A stretch of DNA of 64,000 bases, taken from Staphylococcus borealis. GTDB lineage: Bacteria > Bacillota > Bacilli > Staphylococcales > Staphylococcaceae. Under the pieces are notes generated by a model. That model made no database searches, had not been told where the DNA came from, and was given only the letters and a program-made list of their open reading frames with translations. Position numbers and translations under genes: made by a program. Numbering within the stretch: position 1 is the stretch's first letter; each line of letters begins with the position of its first letter. Shown here piece by piece: positions 8,727-17,673 of the stretch. The stretch is taken from contig NZ_CUEE01000001.1 of NCBI RefSeq assembly GCF_001224225.1, positions 1 to 64,000 of the forward strand, in the 5' to 3' direction.

Positions 8727-10100
8727 TTATAACAATAAGTGGGCCATCAATGCAATAATCGGTAAAGTGATAGCAGTTCTGATTAAGAAAATCATAAATA
8801 GTTTACCTAAGCTAACTGGTATTTTAGAACCAAGTATTACACCACCAACTTCTGATAAATAAATTAATTGAGAAATACTTAATGCACCTATAACAAATCT
8901 CGTAATTTCACTATGTGCATCAGCGATGAGTATGGAAGGTAAGAACATGTCCGCAAAACCAATTAATAAAGTTTCAGAAGCTTTAGCTGCCTCCGGTATT
9001 TGCAATAATTCAAGAATCGGAATAAATGGTTGTCCAATAATTGAGAATACCGGTGTATAGTTAGCAATCATCGTTGCAAGTGTTCCTATACTCATAACAA
9101 CTGGAAGGATAACAAACCACATATCTATGACCGTTTTTAAACCTGATTTCCAAAATTCTTTAAATCCCGGTGCTTTCAAACCAACAATTGTCGCCTCTTC
9201 AAAACCATAGCCTATCGCCGTTTTACCTTCAGGTAATTTTTCTAATCTAGTATTTTCAGAAACTTCTTTCGTAAATTCATCGGGTATTTGGTTCAATGGC
9301 CAAATACGAGGCATAATCATAGCTGCTACAAAACATGAAACGATTACTGTTAAGTAAAAAGCAAAAAACTTATGTTGAAGTCCAACCGTTTCTGCGATAA
9401 CAATTGCAAAAGTGATAGAAACTACACTAAATGTAGTCGAAATCACTATTGATTCCCTTCTAGAGTAAATACCTCTTTCATATTGTCGACTTGTAATCAG
9501 CACACCTACAGTTCCATCGCCTATAAATGAAGCAAGATTGTCTACTGTCGAACGTCCAGGTAATGTAAATAAAGGTCTCATAATTGGTCTAAATAAAGGC
9601 CCTAAAAATTCCAACAACCCATATTCCATTAAGAACGGTAAAAATAGTGCAGCGAATAAAAATACTGCAACTAAGGTTGGTAATAGGTCGTTAAACACTA
9701 ATCCACCTGTATCTTCTGAATAAATCACTTTTGACCCTAACTTAAAATAAGTCATCCAGACAAAGACAACTGCCAATAATCTTAATGTCATCCAAACTGG
9801 GCCGACTTTAAATGCACTATCTAATAGTCCACCAGGCTTAACCTTACTTCTAAATAGAGTGGAATACAAAAGTGTTAATATTGCAGATAATGTAATAATA
9901 GTAATGATGATGATAGGCATTGCATCTCCAAGTAGACCTTTTAACCAATTAGCTAAAAACGCTACAGGTAATGTCGTTTGTTTTTCACCATCTTGCGTAA
10001 CCGGAATAGGAATTAAGAAAAGTATAATTCCAATAATAGACATTGTTATAAACTTCGCTCTACCTTTAGCAATTTGTTGCTTCGTATATCCTTCCACCAT
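8727..10100 (-). CDS. YjiH family membrane protein (nucleoside-recognition/GATE domain)
   Basis: A 457-residue polytopic membrane protein with about ten hydrophobic segments. It has the nucleoside-recognition (GATE) domain features GRSTVDNLASFIGDGTVG in the middle and a C-terminal hydrophobic domain with GFADMFLPSILIADAHSE. The family is annotated YjiH or sporulation-integral-membrane-like transporter of unknown substrate. Transcribed alone, leftward, with an AGAGG site before the ATG at 10100. Confidence 0.8.
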   Translation of the reverse strand: MVEGYTKQQIAKGRAKFITMSIIGIILFLIPIPVTQDGEKQTTLPVAFLANWLKGLLGDAMPIIIITIITLSAILTLLYSTLFRSKVKPGGLLDSAFKVGPVWMTLRLLAVVFVWMTYFKLGSKVIYSEDTGGLVFNDLLPTLVAVFLFAALFLPFLMEYGLLEFLGPLFRPIMRPLFTLPGRSTVDNLASFIGDGTVGVLITSRQYERGIYSRRESIVISTTFSVVSITFAIVIAETVGLQHKFFAFYLTVIVSCFVAAMIMPRIWPLNQIPDEFTKEVSENTRLEKLPEGKTAIGYGFEEATIVGLKAPGFKEFWKSGLKTVIDMWFVILPVVMSIGTLATMIANYTPVFSIIGQPFIPILELLQIPEAAKASETLLIGFADMFLPSILIADAHSEITRFVIGALSISQLIYLSEVGGVILGSKIPVSLGKLFMIFLIRTAITLPIIALMAHLLL

Positions 10101-10257
10101 TTATAACCTCTTTCTCTCTCATAATTGATGTTTTTATATTCATTAATTATGTATTTATATTACTAACAGACTTATAATTATATATAAATATAAGAATATA
10201 TGCATTTTTATGAATAATATGTTTAATACTATATCTTATTTTTAATAGAGATGCAAT

Positions 10258-10310
10258 ATGAAAAGAGCTAAATCTCCACGTTTAATTAGAGGAAAATTAG
10301 CTCTTTAACT
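10258..10310 (-). terminator. Terminator of the htsABC operon
   Basis: AAAGAGCTAA / TTAGCTCTTT pairs around a loop containing a second small stem and lies directly after the htsC stop codon. Minus-strand T residues follow. Confidence 0.75.
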
Positions 10311-10313
10311 TCA

Positions 10314-11279
10314 TTATATTCTTCTTAATAAAAATAAGAAATAAGGAACACCAATGATGGCAATGATAACACCAACAGGTATATCTAATGGTGGGTGAAT
10401 ACCTCTAGCCAATCCATCACTGAATAAAATTAAAATCGCACCTATCAAACCAGACATGATTACTACATGAAAATATCGCTGTCCTACAATTGATCGAGCA
10501 ATATGGGGTGCAATTAAACCTAGGAAGCTAATTCCACCAACAACTGAGATAGAAGCACCCGCTAACATTACGGATAAAATAAGTAAAATCATCTTAAGTC
10601 TTTGTACCCTTGCACCAAGTGCTGTAGCAATATGTTCGCCTAAATTTAAAATATCTAATTGATAACTCAAACCTAATACGAATGGTAAAGTAATAATAAA
10701 CCAAGGTAGGATTGAATAAAAATTATCAATGGTATGACCGTATAAACTACCTGTTAACCAAACTAAAGCATTATTAGCATCCATAGGATTTCTAATAAGT
10801 AAAAATTGAACCACAGCTGTACATATCGCACCGATAGCTAAACCTATCAAAGCTAATGTTGATCCTTTAATATTATATTTAGAAATCAAAAATGACAAAA
10901 TTAAACTGATTAATAATGCACCTATAAACGAACCAATTGGTAATACTAATAGTGGTGCAGAAGGAAATAACATAATTACAATAATTGCTGCTAAACTTGC
11001 ACCTTTAGTTATTCCGATTACATCCGGAGATGCAAGTGGATTTCTAACTACACCTTGAATCACTGCTCCAGAAATAGCCAGACTACTTCCTACAACTAAC
11101 CCCAATAACGTTCTTGGAATACGGTATTCATTAAGTATAAAATCATCCAAACTTAAAACACTGTGAAGTGCTTTTAACGGGCTATACATTGTTGAACCAA
11201 CACATAAACTTACAAAGACACTTGCAATTAAACAAGTAATTACAATGGCATAACGAATAGATAATTGTCGTTTTGTCAT
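10314..11279 (-). CDS. htsC: Staphyloferrin A ABC importer, permease HtsC
   Basis: A 321-residue FecCD-family permease with about ten helices. The segments RIPRTLLGLVVGSSLAISG and GIIAPHIARSIVG-type motif (here FLGLIAPHIARSIVG) belong to iron-siderophore permeases; the latter is the coupling helix that meets the ATPase. The gene overlaps htsB by 4 bases (ATGA), showing translational coupling. In S. aureus HtsBC import Fe-staphyloferrin A delivered by HtsA. No ATPase gene is in the operon, and FhuC is known to energise HtsBC in S. aureus. Confidence 0.92.
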   Translation of the reverse strand: MTKRQLSIRYAIVITCLIASVFVSLCVGSTMYSPLKALHSVLSLDDFILNEYRIPRTLLGLVVGSSLAISGAVIQGVVRNPLASPDVIGITKGASLAAIIVIMLFPSAPLLVLPIGSFIGALLISLILSFLISKYNIKGSTLALIGLAIGAICTAVVQFLLIRNPMDANNALVWLTGSLYGHTIDNFYSILPWFIITLPFVLGLSYQLDILNLGEHIATALGARVQRLKMILLILSVMLAGASISVVGGISFLGLIAPHIARSIVGQRYFHVVIMSGLIGAILILFSDGLARGIHPPLDIPVGVIIAIIGVPYFLFLLRRI

Positions 11280-12307
11280 ATTCGTTTCACCCCTTTTAAA
11301 GTTATTAATAAGAAATAGATTGCTCCAACAAATGATGTAACAATACCAACTGGTGATTCATAAGGGAATGTTATAAGTCGACTTAACATATCTGATAGCA
11401 ATAATAAATCTGCACCAATTAGAAATGTTAATGGCACCATTAAGAAGTAATCTTTGCTTATATAGCGTTTAACTATATGAGGGACAATTAAGCCAATGAA
11501 TCCAATGGGCCCTGCTATTGAAACAGACGCGCCTGCTAGTACGATGACAAGTAGGCCAACTATAATTCTGATAAGCTGAGTCTTCTGGCCTAATCCTTTC
11601 GCTATATCGTCTCCTAATTCCATTATGGTTAATTGACGGCCTAATAACATCGTTATGATAAGCGCTAATATGAGCCAAGGCATAACTGACAAGACTGCAG
11701 TCCATTTCAATCCATTCAATGAACCTACTAACCAGAACATAACGGTAGGATTAGAATCTTCATTTAAAATGATGATGCCTTGCGTTAAACTACTGAAAAA
11801 TAAATGAATTGCCATTCCTGCAAGGGCCAATTTAATTGGTGTTATTTTTTTCGTAGATCCGGATAATACATAGACAGTTAATCCTCCAATAAATGCACCT
11901 ATAAATGCTAAGTACGTAGCATAATTTCCTAATGCAGGTATTAATATGGTAATTAGTACTATGACAAACGATGCGCCAGAATTAACTCCGAATATTTGAG
12001 GCGATGCGAGTGGATTTCTAGTGATTGCCTGCATTAATAGACCTGCTAAAGCCAATGCACCACCAATCAATAAACCGCCAATCATTCTAGGCATTCTTAC
12101 ATTATGAATAAGAAATGTTTGTTTATTATCCATAGACGTAAAAAAGTATTCGAAAATATGTTTTGCATAAATTTCAGAAGAGCCAATCGCTAAATTAAAA
12201 TATGCAAAAATAAAAAGAAAGCACCCACTCACAATAAATGTGAGTGTAGTGCGTCTCTTATTTGCTTTATCTATAGCAGATTGACTATCAGTTGATCTAA
12301 TAGTCAT
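11276..12307 (-). CDS. htsB: Staphyloferrin A ABC importer, permease HtsB
   Basis: A 343-residue FecCD-family permease and partner of HtsC. It has NVRMPRMIGGLLIGGALALAG near the N-terminus and the coupling segment GPIGFIGLIVPHIVKR. The start ATG lies 12 bases after the htsA stop and follows AGGTGG. HtsB and HtsC form the membrane heterodimer of the ferric staphyloferrin A importer. Fur control is inferred from the box in front of htsA. Confidence 0.92.
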   Translation of the reverse strand: MTIRSTDSQSAIDKANKRRTTLTFIVSGCFLFIFAYFNLAIGSSEIYAKHIFEYFFTSMDNKQTFLIHNVRMPRMIGGLLIGGALALAGLLMQAITRNPLASPQIFGVNSGASFVIVLITILIPALGNYATYLAFIGAFIGGLTVYVLSGSTKKITPIKLALAGMAIHLFFSSLTQGIIILNEDSNPTVMFWLVGSLNGLKWTAVLSVMPWLILALIITMLLGRQLTIMELGDDIAKGLGQKTQLIRIIVGLLVIVLAGASVSIAGPIGFIGLIVPHIVKRYISKDYFLMVPLTFLIGADLLLLSDMLSRLITFPYESPVGIVTSFVGAIYFLLITLKGVKRI

Positions 12308-12319
12308 CGCTTAGCCACC

Positions 12320-13318
12320 TTACTTTTCTTTGTCTTTTTTAGAAATTTCAACAAGTTCTTTAGCCATTTCTTCAGAAGATATCAAACCACGAGCTCTAGC
12401 CCAAGTATCTCGGCTAACAATACTTACACGATTATGTTTAACCGCATCTAATGTATCCCAAACTGGATCTTTTTTCATTTCTTGATAAGATGGTTCTTTA
12501 GGACTTGCACCATCAGTCATTATAAACATACGTTCTGGATTAACATCTTTTAACGTTTCAGCATTGAGTTGTAAATAAGGTCCTTGTAAATATTTACTTA
12601 AACCTTTAGTAACATCTTTATTTAATGCTTCTTTAAAGCCAAGTTGAGTTAGGAATTGACCTACATAAGATTCACTTGGATGCGCTAATAATCCAGACTT
12701 AGACGCTACTGCTGGTAACACTTTTTCATTTTTATCAAATTGAATCTCATCTTTGTATTTAGCTAATTTTTCTTTATGTTCTTCTAAACGTTTTTTACCT
12801 TCATCTTCTTTATTTAAAGCTTTAGCGACCGTTTTAAACGCTTCTATATTATCGTTATAGTCACCATCAAAACTTTTTAATTCTATTGTCGGTGCAATTT
12901 TACTTAATTCTTTGTAAATACCTTTATGTCGGTTACTATCCGCAATAATTAAATCGGGTTTTAATTTACTGATTTCTTCCAAATTAGGTTGTTTACGTGT
13001 ACCAACTGATTTGTAATCACCAATTCTATCTTTTAATGGCTTGATAATACGATTTGGTTTATTATCATCAGCAACCCCTACTGGTTTAACATTAAGTGCT
13101 GCCAATGCATCTACGAATGAAAATTCCAAAGCTACTACACGCTTAGCATCTTTAGGAACTTCTGTAGTACCTAATTCATGTTTAATTTTAATTGCGTCTT
13201 TAGATGACGATTTACTATTTGAATCGTCTGACCCATTATTACTAACATTACCACATGCAGTAACTAATACTAATGCAAATAGTAATGCAACTATCCCTGC
13301 AAACTTAAAGCCTTTCAT
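12320..13318 (-). CDS. htsA: Staphyloferrin A receptor lipoprotein HtsA
   Basis: A 332-residue class III substrate-binding lipoprotein. The lysine-containing signal peptide and lipobox LVTAC place the lipidated cysteine at residue 22, followed by a Ser/Asn/Asp-rich linker. The mature part has the FecB/periplasmic-binding pattern [16 protein letters not shown] ... [14 protein letters not shown]. Basic residues in the RDTWARARG segment near the C-terminus and the AHPSES histidine fit binding of an anionic citrate siderophore. A GTG at 13327 lies inside the ribosome site, so the ATG at 13318 is chosen. First gene of htsABC, behind a Fur-covered promoter. Confidence 0.93.
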   Translation of the reverse strand: MKGFKFAGIVALLFALVLVTACGNVSNNGSDDSNSKSSSKDAIKIKHELGTTEVPKDAKRVVALEFSFVDALAALNVKPVGVADDNKPNRIIKPLKDRIGDYKSVGTRKQPNLEEISKLKPDLIIADSNRHKGIYKELSKIAPTIELKSFDGDYNDNIEAFKTVAKALNKEDEGKKRLEEHKEKLAKYKDEIQFDKNEKVLPAVASKSGLLAHPSESYVGQFLTQLGFKEALNKDVTKGLSKYLQGPYLQLNAETLKDVNPERMFIMTDGASPKEPSYQEMKKDPVWDTLDAVKHNRVSIVSRDTWARARGLISSEEMAKELVEISKKDKEK

Positions 13319-13356
13319 GAATTCCACTCCTTAATATGTATAGGTTTACAATACAC

Positions 13357-13385
13357 AGTTTATTGATAACGATTATCAATGTCAA
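13357..13385 (-). promoter_or_regulatory. htsA promoter with Fur box
   Basis: On the minus strand TTGACA (13380-13385), 17 bases and TAAACT (13357-13362) form a promoter. A Fur box, GATAACGATTATCAATGTC at 13365-13383, fills the spacer and part of the -35. It matches 16 of 19 positions of the usual GATAATGATTATCATTATC consensus, so iron-loaded Fur would block the promoter directly. Confidence 0.82.
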
Positions 13386-13472
13386 TATAGTTTAGGATAT
13401 TTTTTAATTTTTTTTATAAAAAATTATTGTAATTTTAATTAACAACAGAATATAGGTATATAAGTATAAATT

Positions 13473-13516
13473 AAAAAGCCATTAATCAGAAATATAATTC
13501 TAAATTAAAGGCTAAT
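13473..13516 (-). terminator. Terminator of sfaABC
   Basis: AGCC-TTTAAT pairs with ATTAATGGCT across an AT-rich loop, with a T-run after it on the minus strand. It lies about 50 bases past the sfaC stop and before the htsA promoter. Confidence 0.6.
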
Positions 13517-13563
13517 TAATCTATTACATAATGTTTCGATATCAATTTAATTCAAATAATAAA

Positions 13564-14625
13564 TTATTTATGTGTCAGTATTGGATAATGATTCATTTGA
13601 TTATTCAAAGAATGAATATAATGATCCTTTAAATAGTTCTTTGTCATACGATTATGGTACATGACTTGAGAAAGTGCCTCATATTCCAGTGAGAATTCAA
13701 TAACATCACCAATTTTATAATAATCTTGATTATTTAAGTTAATCATAAGATGGTCACTTGATGCGCCGACAATATCAACATCATTTTTTATCGGTTTAAT
13801 TTTGTCAATATCTGTATCAACATAGCCTATATCTACTATAGCTTGTAGATAGCATTGGTTGTTGTCTGATAATCGTGGCTTAATCTCCAATATTTCCGCT
13901 TCTAATGTAATGGCATTTTGAAATAACATCGGAATAGATTGATAAGTTGTAGTATCAACACCTCTAAACAGGGCTTCACCTATCCTCAATTCGTTAATTC
14001 TACCCAAATCGTTATACATTAATTGAGGAATCATGCTTGAGTTACCGCCGGATATAACTTTCAATCTAAATCCTAAATTATTTTCAATAGCATCAACGAA
14101 TTGATTTATTTTAAATATATCGTCCTCAGTTGGTGCGGATGATTTAAAACACATAAAATTAAAAGCGATACCTACTAACTGAATTTGAGTCATTTTTATA
14201 ATTTCTTCTATATAGTTTAATACATCGTAGGTAATTACGCCTTCACGTCTATCTTTCCAATCTATCATTAGCATAATTTGATGTTTTTTATTTAAACTTT
14301 TAGCGATGTCATTGATTTCTCTAATCGTTTCAATTTCTGTTTGCATACTTATTTTTATTGTTTCGACAAGTTGTGTATAGTGTTTCTTAGATGTTGGTCT
14401 TAAAAGTAGATAATTGCATTGATCCTTGAAGTTTTCATTTATATTCTCAAGTCTGGATTCTGCAAAATGCGTAATTCCTGATTGAATTAATGCTTCAATA
14501 ATGCGACTGTCACCGGCAATGCATTTGATGACTGGAGTTAAATGTATATCATTCTCTTCTAATAATGTTCTCAACGCTTCTGCATTATATTCAATTTTAG
14601 ATAAATTTATATTGATTTGAGCCAC
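13564..14625 (-). CDS. sfaC: PLP-dependent alanine/ornithine racemase-like protein SfaC
   Basis: A 353-residue protein with the N-terminal barrel of fold-type III PLP enzymes. VIKCIAGD (near residue 34) holds the likely PLP-binding lysine, and VISGGNSSMIPQL is the phosphate-binding loop region. In the staphyloferrin A pathway SfaC is proposed to make D-ornithine from L-ornithine; this rests on homology. The start is GTG, 3 bases after the sfaB stop, with a GAGGTG site overlapping the end of sfaB. Third gene of sfaABC. Confidence 0.88.
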   Translation of the reverse strand: MAQININLSKIEYNAEALRTLLEENDIHLTPVIKCIAGDSRIIEALIQSGITHFAESRLENINENFKDQCNYLLLRPTSKKHYTQLVETIKISMQTEIETIREINDIAKSLNKKHQIMLMIDWKDRREGVITYDVLNYIEEIIKMTQIQLVGIAFNFMCFKSSAPTEDDIFKINQFVDAIENNLGFRLKVISGGNSSMIPQLMYNDLGRINELRIGEALFRGVDTTTYQSIPMLFQNAITLEAEILEIKPRLSDNNQCYLQAIVDIGYVDTDIDKIKPIKNDVDIVGASSDHLMINLNNQDYYKIGDVIEFSLEYEALSQVMYHNRMTKNYLKDHYIHSLNNQMNHYPILTHK

Positions 14626-14628
14626 TTA

Positions 14629-16386
14629 TTACACCTCTTTTCGAATTGGGTTCTCAAGTTGTATATTTAAATATTTTTTCACTCTATTGGTCATACGCAT
14701 ACGCAATAAAGCTTTTACAGTAATCGTTGGACCAAACAGCACATCTCTTAATGCTTGGGCATGTGGCTTATGATCATTAATAGCGACTCCGACTTCTTTT
14801 CGGACTATATGAAACAATTCCGCTTCTGTTATAATTTCTTTTTTTGAAAAATGATATATTAATTCAGCTAACTGATTTTGTATAACCGCATGCTGAAATT
14901 TAGCAATGACTTCCTCAATTGTTTGGGCTAATAAACTTTGATTTGTTATTTGTATATTATTCATTTTATGTGTAAGTGTGTTTAAGTCTATACGAGAGCC
15001 ACCTAAATCTCGTACAATAAAATTCATTTGAAAATTCGGGCCCAAATTTACTATCGTATTTTGCATATGTGCTTCTAATGCTATGCCATAGTCTTGTATT
15101 AAATTGAGTAAAGGTGTAATAAGTTGTCGACTATAATTTTCCATAAACGTTATGATGCCACTTTTATTTACTTCACCATTAACCCACTCAATATAACTAT
15201 CAACTGTGATGTGTTGATCAATTGGATTTGGGTTAACCAATGCACCAGTAACAATTGTCACACCATTATTTGCTATGTAAGGTTTTTCTCTTATGATACA
15301 TGCCAATTGTCTCGCGTCATCGTCATTTGTTTTAGCACACAATCCATATGGCTCGATGGCAACGTTTAGTTGTGAATATTGGTTTAAGACATTGTGTAGA
15401 GACTTACTCAATTTTGGTCCATCTACTGTTGTTACACTTGATACAGTTCTGACAGCACTTGTCGCTTGTACATTTACAGGTAGTTTTACGTGATAAGGTT
15501 TATTAATTAAAGACATCGTTCTAAATGATAATGTGGCTTTAGAATCGACTTCGAATGGTGTCGTGACTAATAATTTGTGCGCTATCCAATTTGAAAACTT
15601 GTCATAAATGGTATGGTTGTATTGCCACGGATGTACCAATATGACGTAATAGTCTTCTAATGAAATTTGTATCGATTGTGCATATTTTCTTAGCCTTAAT
15701 TGATATTCTGGAATAACTTCTCTTAATATAAAGTCTTCAGTACCATCAATACTTGTCGCTTGAGCGCAGTCTTTCTGTAATAACATTATTTTTAATGGAA
15801 TGACTTTTTCAAATTCAGGCGAATACATTTTAACTTCATCCATAGTTAATGGCAGTTTAGTTTTAGTAAGTGGATGCGTTGGATGTCCTTCCAATACTAA
15901 ACTTTCCGAATATAATAAATCATTAATCTCATTGGAATCACTTAAATGCTGTAACCATGCAAAGAAATTTAATGTGGTCGGCATACAAGAGAACTGCATA
16001 CTTGATTGCACGTTATGTTGCCGTTGATCGAATTGCTTATAAATCTCAACAAAGCTATCCCTGCTATGTATAATTTCATTAATAAGTTGTTGTTGTATAT
16101 CAATATCAAAGTGATGTTTTAAAATACTTAATAATTTCTCTACCTCAGTGATTGTTTTATTTTCATTACCACATTGGTATGTAATTGGACCTTTAAAGTC
16201 ATATCGTGACATCATACTTTTACGATTAAAATGAGTAGATAGTATACACCCATGATATTGTATAGTTAATTGATGATTTTGAGTTGTTATTATGGTTTGT
16301 TCAGGCCAAATGCTTTCTTTGATCAATGCATTTAAAATGCGATATTGAATGTTGGTGTCCGCATTTTGCCATGCGTTTTGAATCAT
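14629..16386 (-). CDS. sfaB: NIS siderophore synthetase SfaB (staphyloferrin A)
   Basis: A 585-residue IucA/IucC-family (NIS) synthetase. Visible family motifs are LVLEGHPTHPLTK, VHPWQYNH, LSFRTMSL, KLPVNVQATSAVRTVS, LEAHMQN and FIVRDLGGSRID. These belong to the ATP- and citrate-binding cleft and the C-terminal helical domain. In S. aureus SfaB adds the second citrate to the citryl-D-ornithine intermediate made by SfaD. The gene is 3 bases downstream of sfaA and 3 bases upstream of sfaC, in a compact operon. Confidence 0.93.
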   Translation of the reverse strand: MIQNAWQNADTNIQYRILNALIKESIWPEQTIITTQNHQLTIQYHGCILSTHFNRKSMMSRYDFKGPITYQCGNENKTITEVEKLLSILKHHFDIDIQQQLINEIIHSRDSFVEIYKQFDQRQHNVQSSMQFSCMPTTLNFFAWLQHLSDSNEINDLLYSESLVLEGHPTHPLTKTKLPLTMDEVKMYSPEFEKVIPLKIMLLQKDCAQATSIDGTEDFILREVIPEYQLRLRKYAQSIQISLEDYYVILVHPWQYNHTIYDKFSNWIAHKLLVTTPFEVDSKATLSFRTMSLINKPYHVKLPVNVQATSAVRTVSSVTTVDGPKLSKSLHNVLNQYSQLNVAIEPYGLCAKTNDDDARQLACIIREKPYIANNGVTIVTGALVNPNPIDQHITVDSYIEWVNGEVNKSGIITFMENYSRQLITPLLNLIQDYGIALEAHMQNTIVNLGPNFQMNFIVRDLGGSRIDLNTLTHKMNNIQITNQSLLAQTIEEVIAKFQHAVIQNQLAELIYHFSKKEIITEAELFHIVRKEVGVAINDHKPHAQALRDVLFGPTITVKALLRMRMTNRVKKYLNIQLENPIRKEV

Positions 16387-16389
16387 ACG

Positions 16390-17559
16390 TTACTCCTCCA
16401 CTTTAATTGGTCTTTGCATCATATATGCTATGAATGCAATTATAAAAGTAAATACGCCCATTACGATGAATGTATTAATAGCACCCATAACTTCTGATAA
16501 AGTTGTTAATAGTAAACTTCCTAATGGTATCATTCCTCTGTCCATCATTACGATACTTAATATTTTTCCACGATGCTCAGGTGTTATATCCTCTTGAAAG
16601 TAAATTCGATTTGACGTTCTCGCGAATTGACTAAATAAACCTACAAGTGCCATACAAATGAACATGACTATAATCTGATGTATGATGACGCCTAATAGTG
16701 CTATGCCAAATAGACAAGAACTTAAATAATACATATGAACGGTATTTAACTTTTTCAAAATCATAGGTAGTAAAAGTGTGGCTAGCATACCACCTATGGC
16801 ACAAAAAGTCATTGATACGCCAAATATTTCTGAACGACCTGGAAATATATCATGTACTAATACTGGGACTAATGTCGTATATGAAAAACCTGTAGCCATT
16901 ATGATTAATGAAGTAATGAATATTCTTGAAGCTTGCATATTATTCTTAAAGTATTCCCAAACAACATTAAAAGAAAACGCCTTGCCCGCTTTACTTATCT
17001 CACTTTCATTCTTGAACGTTAATGGTAAACATAAAAGTGTCGCAATGCAGTAACACGCCGTTTGAGCAAGAAAAGTAGCCGGTGCATGGTAAATAGATAA
17101 AATAAGTCCTGCAACCGCTGGACCGATTGAACGACAAATGTTGATGATGAAAGAATGATATGAAACAGCTTGACTCGTATTTAACCGACTAGATAAATCA
17201 GGTAATACAGCCTGTCTTATTGGTGTTTCTGTCGCATTAATCATACCTCTAAGTGTCGCATAAATCAGAATGATACTAATTGGTACTTTAGCTAATAGAA
17301 AAGTACAAGCACATAGTATGCCTGTCACTATAAATGAGGATGAAATAGTTATTTTAAGTAATTTCCCTCTATCAAACTTGTCTGAAATAGCGCCAGCCCA
17401 GACACTTAATAACAAAATCGGTACGAGTCGGCAAAAATTAACCAATCCTAAATAGACTGCGTTATGATAACTAGTAAGCACATACCAATTCAAGCCAATT
17501 TGTCCTATCCAATTCCCTAGAAATAATAAAAAGGAACTAGAGAAGAAAAATTTCGCCAC
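16390..17559 (-). CDS. sfaA: MFS exporter of staphyloferrin A, SfaA
   Basis: A 389-residue, 12-helix MFS protein of the enterobactin-exporter-like group. Signatures include the loop 2-3 motif WAGAISDKFDRGKLL and a helix-5 SIGPAVAGLI segment. It begins at GTG 17559 behind AGGTGG. In S. aureus SfaA secretes staphyloferrin A. First gene of sfaABC, divergent from sfaD across a 114-base region that holds one Fur box, so export and synthesis would be co-repressed by iron. Confidence 0.9.
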   Translation of the reverse strand: MAKFFFSSSFLLFLGNWIGQIGLNWYVLTSYHNAVYLGLVNFCRLVPILLLSVWAGAISDKFDRGKLLKITISSSFIVTGILCACTFLLAKVPISIILIYATLRGMINATETPIRQAVLPDLSSRLNTSQAVSYHSFIINICRSIGPAVAGLILSIYHAPATFLAQTACYCIATLLCLPLTFKNESEISKAGKAFSFNVVWEYFKNNMQASRIFITSLIIMATGFSYTTLVPVLVHDIFPGRSEIFGVSMTFCAIGGMLATLLLPMILKKLNTVHMYYLSSCLFGIALLGVIIHQIIVMFICMALVGLFSQFARTSNRIYFQEDITPEHRGKILSIVMMDRGMIPLGSLLLTTLSEVMGAINTFIVMGVFTFIIAFIAYMMQRPIKVEE

Positions 17560-17595
17560 AGTATTCCACCTACTTATTTATAATAATATTTATAA

Positions 17596-17624
17596 TTGAT
17601 AATGAATATCATTATCGATATTAT
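17596..17624. promoter_or_regulatory. Fur box and sfaD promoter in the divergent sfa intergenic region
   Basis: GATAATGAATATCATTATC at 17598-17616 matches 18 of 19 bases of the canonical Fur box. On the plus strand TTGATA (17596-17601), 17 bases and TATTAT (17619-17624) form an sfaD promoter whose spacer is the Fur box. The minus strand has several TATAAA-like -10 candidates for sfaA in 17570-17595, none decisive. Confidence 0.85.
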
Positions 17625-17673
17625 GGATTATACAAATGTTTTAGATTTTTGTAAAATGAATTTGAGGTGCCAT

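Noticed and set aside
17596-17673. Extended N-terminus of SfaD
   Set aside because: These codons cover the promoter and the Fur box. The ATG at 17674 has a proper ribosome site.
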